Shown here in pieces: positions 33,938 to 34,821 of a stretch of 34,821 nucleotides of DNA. The position numbers were made by a program, and so were the translations under genes. Below the pieces are notes generated by a model, which made no database searches, was not told the origin of the DNA, and saw nothing but the letters and a program-made list of their open reading frames with translations. The DNA comes from an uncultured Eubacteriales bacterium (lineage in GTDB: Bacteria > Bacillota > Clostridia > Lachnospirales > Lachnospiraceae), in assembly GCA_900319795.1 (NCBI GenBank), contig ONPU01000018.1:1-34821 (forward strand). Reading direction: 5' to 3'. Position 1 is the stretch's first letter, and each line of letters opens with the position of its first letter.

Positions 33938-34074
33938 CACCGCACCCGGCAACGGGTTGTCGAGCTTCCCCTTCAAGAAAAACTAACTCATTCCCGGGTC
34001 TCGCCTCGGACCGGCGAGCCCCTTCATTCCTAAGTTTTTCTAAAAGGCCAATCTCGCCAATCCCTAAAAGCGCA
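33903..34074. repeat. 172-bp direct repeat, copy 2
   Basis: A near-identical second copy of 33624-33795, with the same internal stem. Confidence 0.92.
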
Positions 34075-34077
34075 GAT

Positions 34078-34106
34078 AAGACACCGGAAACTGTCCCTAC
34101 TGTCTT
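34078..34106. repeat. GGGACTGTCCC-type palindrome, copy 2 (degenerate centre)
   Basis: AAGACACC, GGAAACTGTCCC and TACTGTCTT; the centre has two A changes. Confidence 0.75.
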
Positions 34107-34124
34107 ACGCGGCATGATATGAAT

Positions 34125-34140
34125 TGTTTCACGTGAAACA
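34125..34140. promoter_or_regulatory. parS: parS site 4
   Basis: Exact TGTTTCACGTGAAACA, extended by two bases each side (AT...AT) as a longer palindrome. Confidence 0.97.
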
Positions 34141-34171
34141 ATCTTTTAAATATTCGCAGGTTCATCTATTG

Positions 34172-34411
34172 CCAGCCGGCTTCGGACAGCTTTTGGGGAC
34201 ATCTACAGCCGACACAGTTTTCTTAGGCTGTCGGCTTCGACGTTGTCCGGCTTTCGAGAAACGGCCCCTTGTCTATTTATTTCTCGAAAGCCAGGCGTTT
34301 TTAGGAGAAGCCGAGAGCCTTAGAAACCCTGCGAGGCGCAGCCGTTCCCAAAAGCTGTCCGATGACGGCGCCAGGGCCGAGCTTACCCACAAGACACGAG
34401 GGACTGTCCCT
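34172..34411. repeat. Cloverleaf-like structured element, copy 1
   Basis: Outer arms CGGACAGCTTTTGGG (34183-34197) and CCCAAAAGCTGTCCG (34347-34361) pair perfectly. Inside lie hairpins AGCCGACA/TGTCGGCT (34207-34214 and 34229-34236) and GGCTTTCGAGAAA/TTTCTCGAAAGCC (34249-34261 and 34280-34292), plus a shorter arm region. The homology with copy 2 runs past the structure into a GGGACTGTCCC palindrome. Confidence 0.88.
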
Positions 34412-34419
34412 ACTGTCTT
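34391..34419. repeat. GGGACTGTCCC palindrome, copy 3
   Basis: AAGACACGAGGGACTGTCCC followed by TACTGTCTT. Confidence 0.85.
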
Positions 34420-34425
34420 ACCAAC

Positions 34426-34454
34426 CAGACACCGGGGACTGTCCCTGCTGTCTT
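34426..34454. repeat. GGGACTGTCCC palindrome, copy 4
   Basis: CAGACACCGGGGACTGTCCC followed by TGCTGTCTT. Confidence 0.85.
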
Positions 34455-34462
34455 ACGTACAA

Positions 34463-34493
34463 CCAGACACCGGGGACTGTCCCCACTGTCTGG
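34463..34493. repeat. GGGACTGTCCC palindrome, copy 5
   Basis: The most complete copy: CCAGACA at one end, TGTCTGG at the other and GGGGACTGTCCCC in the centre. Confidence 0.88.
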
Positions 34494-34502
34494 TTCCTCG
34501 CA

Positions 34503-34742
34503 CCAGCCGGCTTCGGGCAGCTTTTGGGGACATCTACAGCCGACACAGTTTTCTTAGGCTGTCGGCTTCGACGTTGTCCGGCTTTCGAGAAACGACCCCT
34601 TGCTTATTTATTTCTCGAAAGCCGGGCGTTTTTAGGAGAAGCCGAGAGCCTTAGAAACCCTGCGAGGCGCAGCCGTTCCCAAAAGCTGTCCGATGACGGC
34701 GTCAAGCGCCAGCTTACCCACAAGACACCGGGGACTGTCCCT
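34503..34742. repeat. Cloverleaf-like structured element, copy 2
   Basis: A direct repeat of copy 1 at an offset of 331 bp. The outer arms are 34514-34528 and 34678-34692; the left arm has one A-to-G change that keeps G-T pairing. The inner hairpin is CCGGCTTTCGAGAAA/TTTCTCGAAAGCCGG, with a longer stem than in copy 1. Most other changes fall in loops. Confidence 0.88.
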
Positions 34743-34743
34743 T
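34722..34743. repeat. GGGACTGTCCC palindrome, copy 6 (partial)
   Basis: AAGACACCGGGGACTGTCCC without the closing TGTCTT arm. Confidence 0.75.
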
Positions 34744-34821
34744 CCTATCATGTCAAGCCCTAAATCCATGTTTTATACGGGTTTGACAAACTCCTATACC
34801 TCTTAAAACAGAGCCAGATGG

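Larger units (their letters stand above)
33376..34821. other. Gene-free repeat field upstream of soj
   Basis: No convincing gene is seen in 1446 bases. Open frames here fall in repeats and are themselves duplicated. Contents in order: soj promoter, parS1, a short palindrome, parS2 with three 35-bp repeats and a 145-bp block, then parS3 with two 35-bp repeats and the same block. A palindrome, parS4, a cloverleaf-like element, three palindromes, a second cloverleaf-like element and a last palindrome follow. The right end carries an inverted pair, TGTCAAGCCC (34751-34760) and GGGTTTGACA (34779-34788). Confidence 0.85.

Noticed and set aside
34383-34391. TTACCCACA as DnaA boxes (also near 34713)
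   Set aside because: One mismatch from the consensus, and it occurs only as part of the duplicated element; no cluster of boxes, AT-rich unwinding region or dnaA gene is present, so oriC is not claimed here.
34124-34763. Two open frames of 176 and 133 codons that share a ~60-residue segment
   Set aside because: The shared peptide is just the translation of the two cloverleaf repeats; the sequence shows RNA/DNA-structure conservation rather than codon conservation.

Overview
The window looks like an origin-proximal stretch of a Clostridia chromosome, most likely Lachnospiraceae. The evidence is the order soj-spo0J-DUF4446-serS-DUF3881 with four exact parS sites upstream of soj, Firmicutes-type promoters and Shine-Dalgarno sites, and Firmicutes families such as CvfB and DUF4446. 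DUF3881 is, to my knowledge, a Lachnospiraceae family. A secreted GH9 cellulase suggests a plant-fibre niche. Base composition looks moderately GC-rich in the core genes and visibly more AT-rich in the leftmost 2 kb. Family calls come from motif recognition by eye; no database search was run.

Layout. Positions 1-1950 are a mobile-element remnant: a plasmid/ICE-type parA, a parB that loses its 3' part, and a spliced-in prophage tail-assembly chaperone pair. Positions 2220-4333 hold lysS and greA on the minus strand, each with its own terminator. Positions 4574-6802 hold the GH9 enzyme. Positions 6815-12773 are a minus-strand three-gene operon: a lipoprotein solute-binding protein, a 1250-residue membrane HD-GYP receptor and a BMP-family binding protein. 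Positions 12865-19209 look like one minus-strand operon: pfkA, a SpoU methylase, argF, birA, an acyl-CoA ligase and an E2-like acyltransferase. Positions 19297-23041 encode a membrane-anchored Hsp70-like ATPase, a membrane protein with a GrpE-like tail and an MscS channel. A cvfB-like gene, a DUF4203 membrane protein and dnaE follow on the plus strand (23213-28480). A two-way terminator separates dnaE from the oncoming soj-spo0J-DUF4446-serS-DUF3881 operon. The last 1.4 kb (33376-34821) has no convincing gene. It is a dense repeat field with four parS sites, 35-bp tandem repeats in near-phase with parS, a 172-bp duplicated block, two copies of a 179-bp cloverleaf-like element and six GGGACTGTCCC-type palindromes.

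The three most interesting items are: the operon joining two extracytoplasmic binding proteins to a c-di-GMP-type phosphodiesterase receptor; the membrane-tethered Hsp70/GrpE-like pair; and the interleaving of parS with degenerate parS-like tandem repeats and structured elements. A pair of palindromes translated inside the mobile-element parA is also notable.
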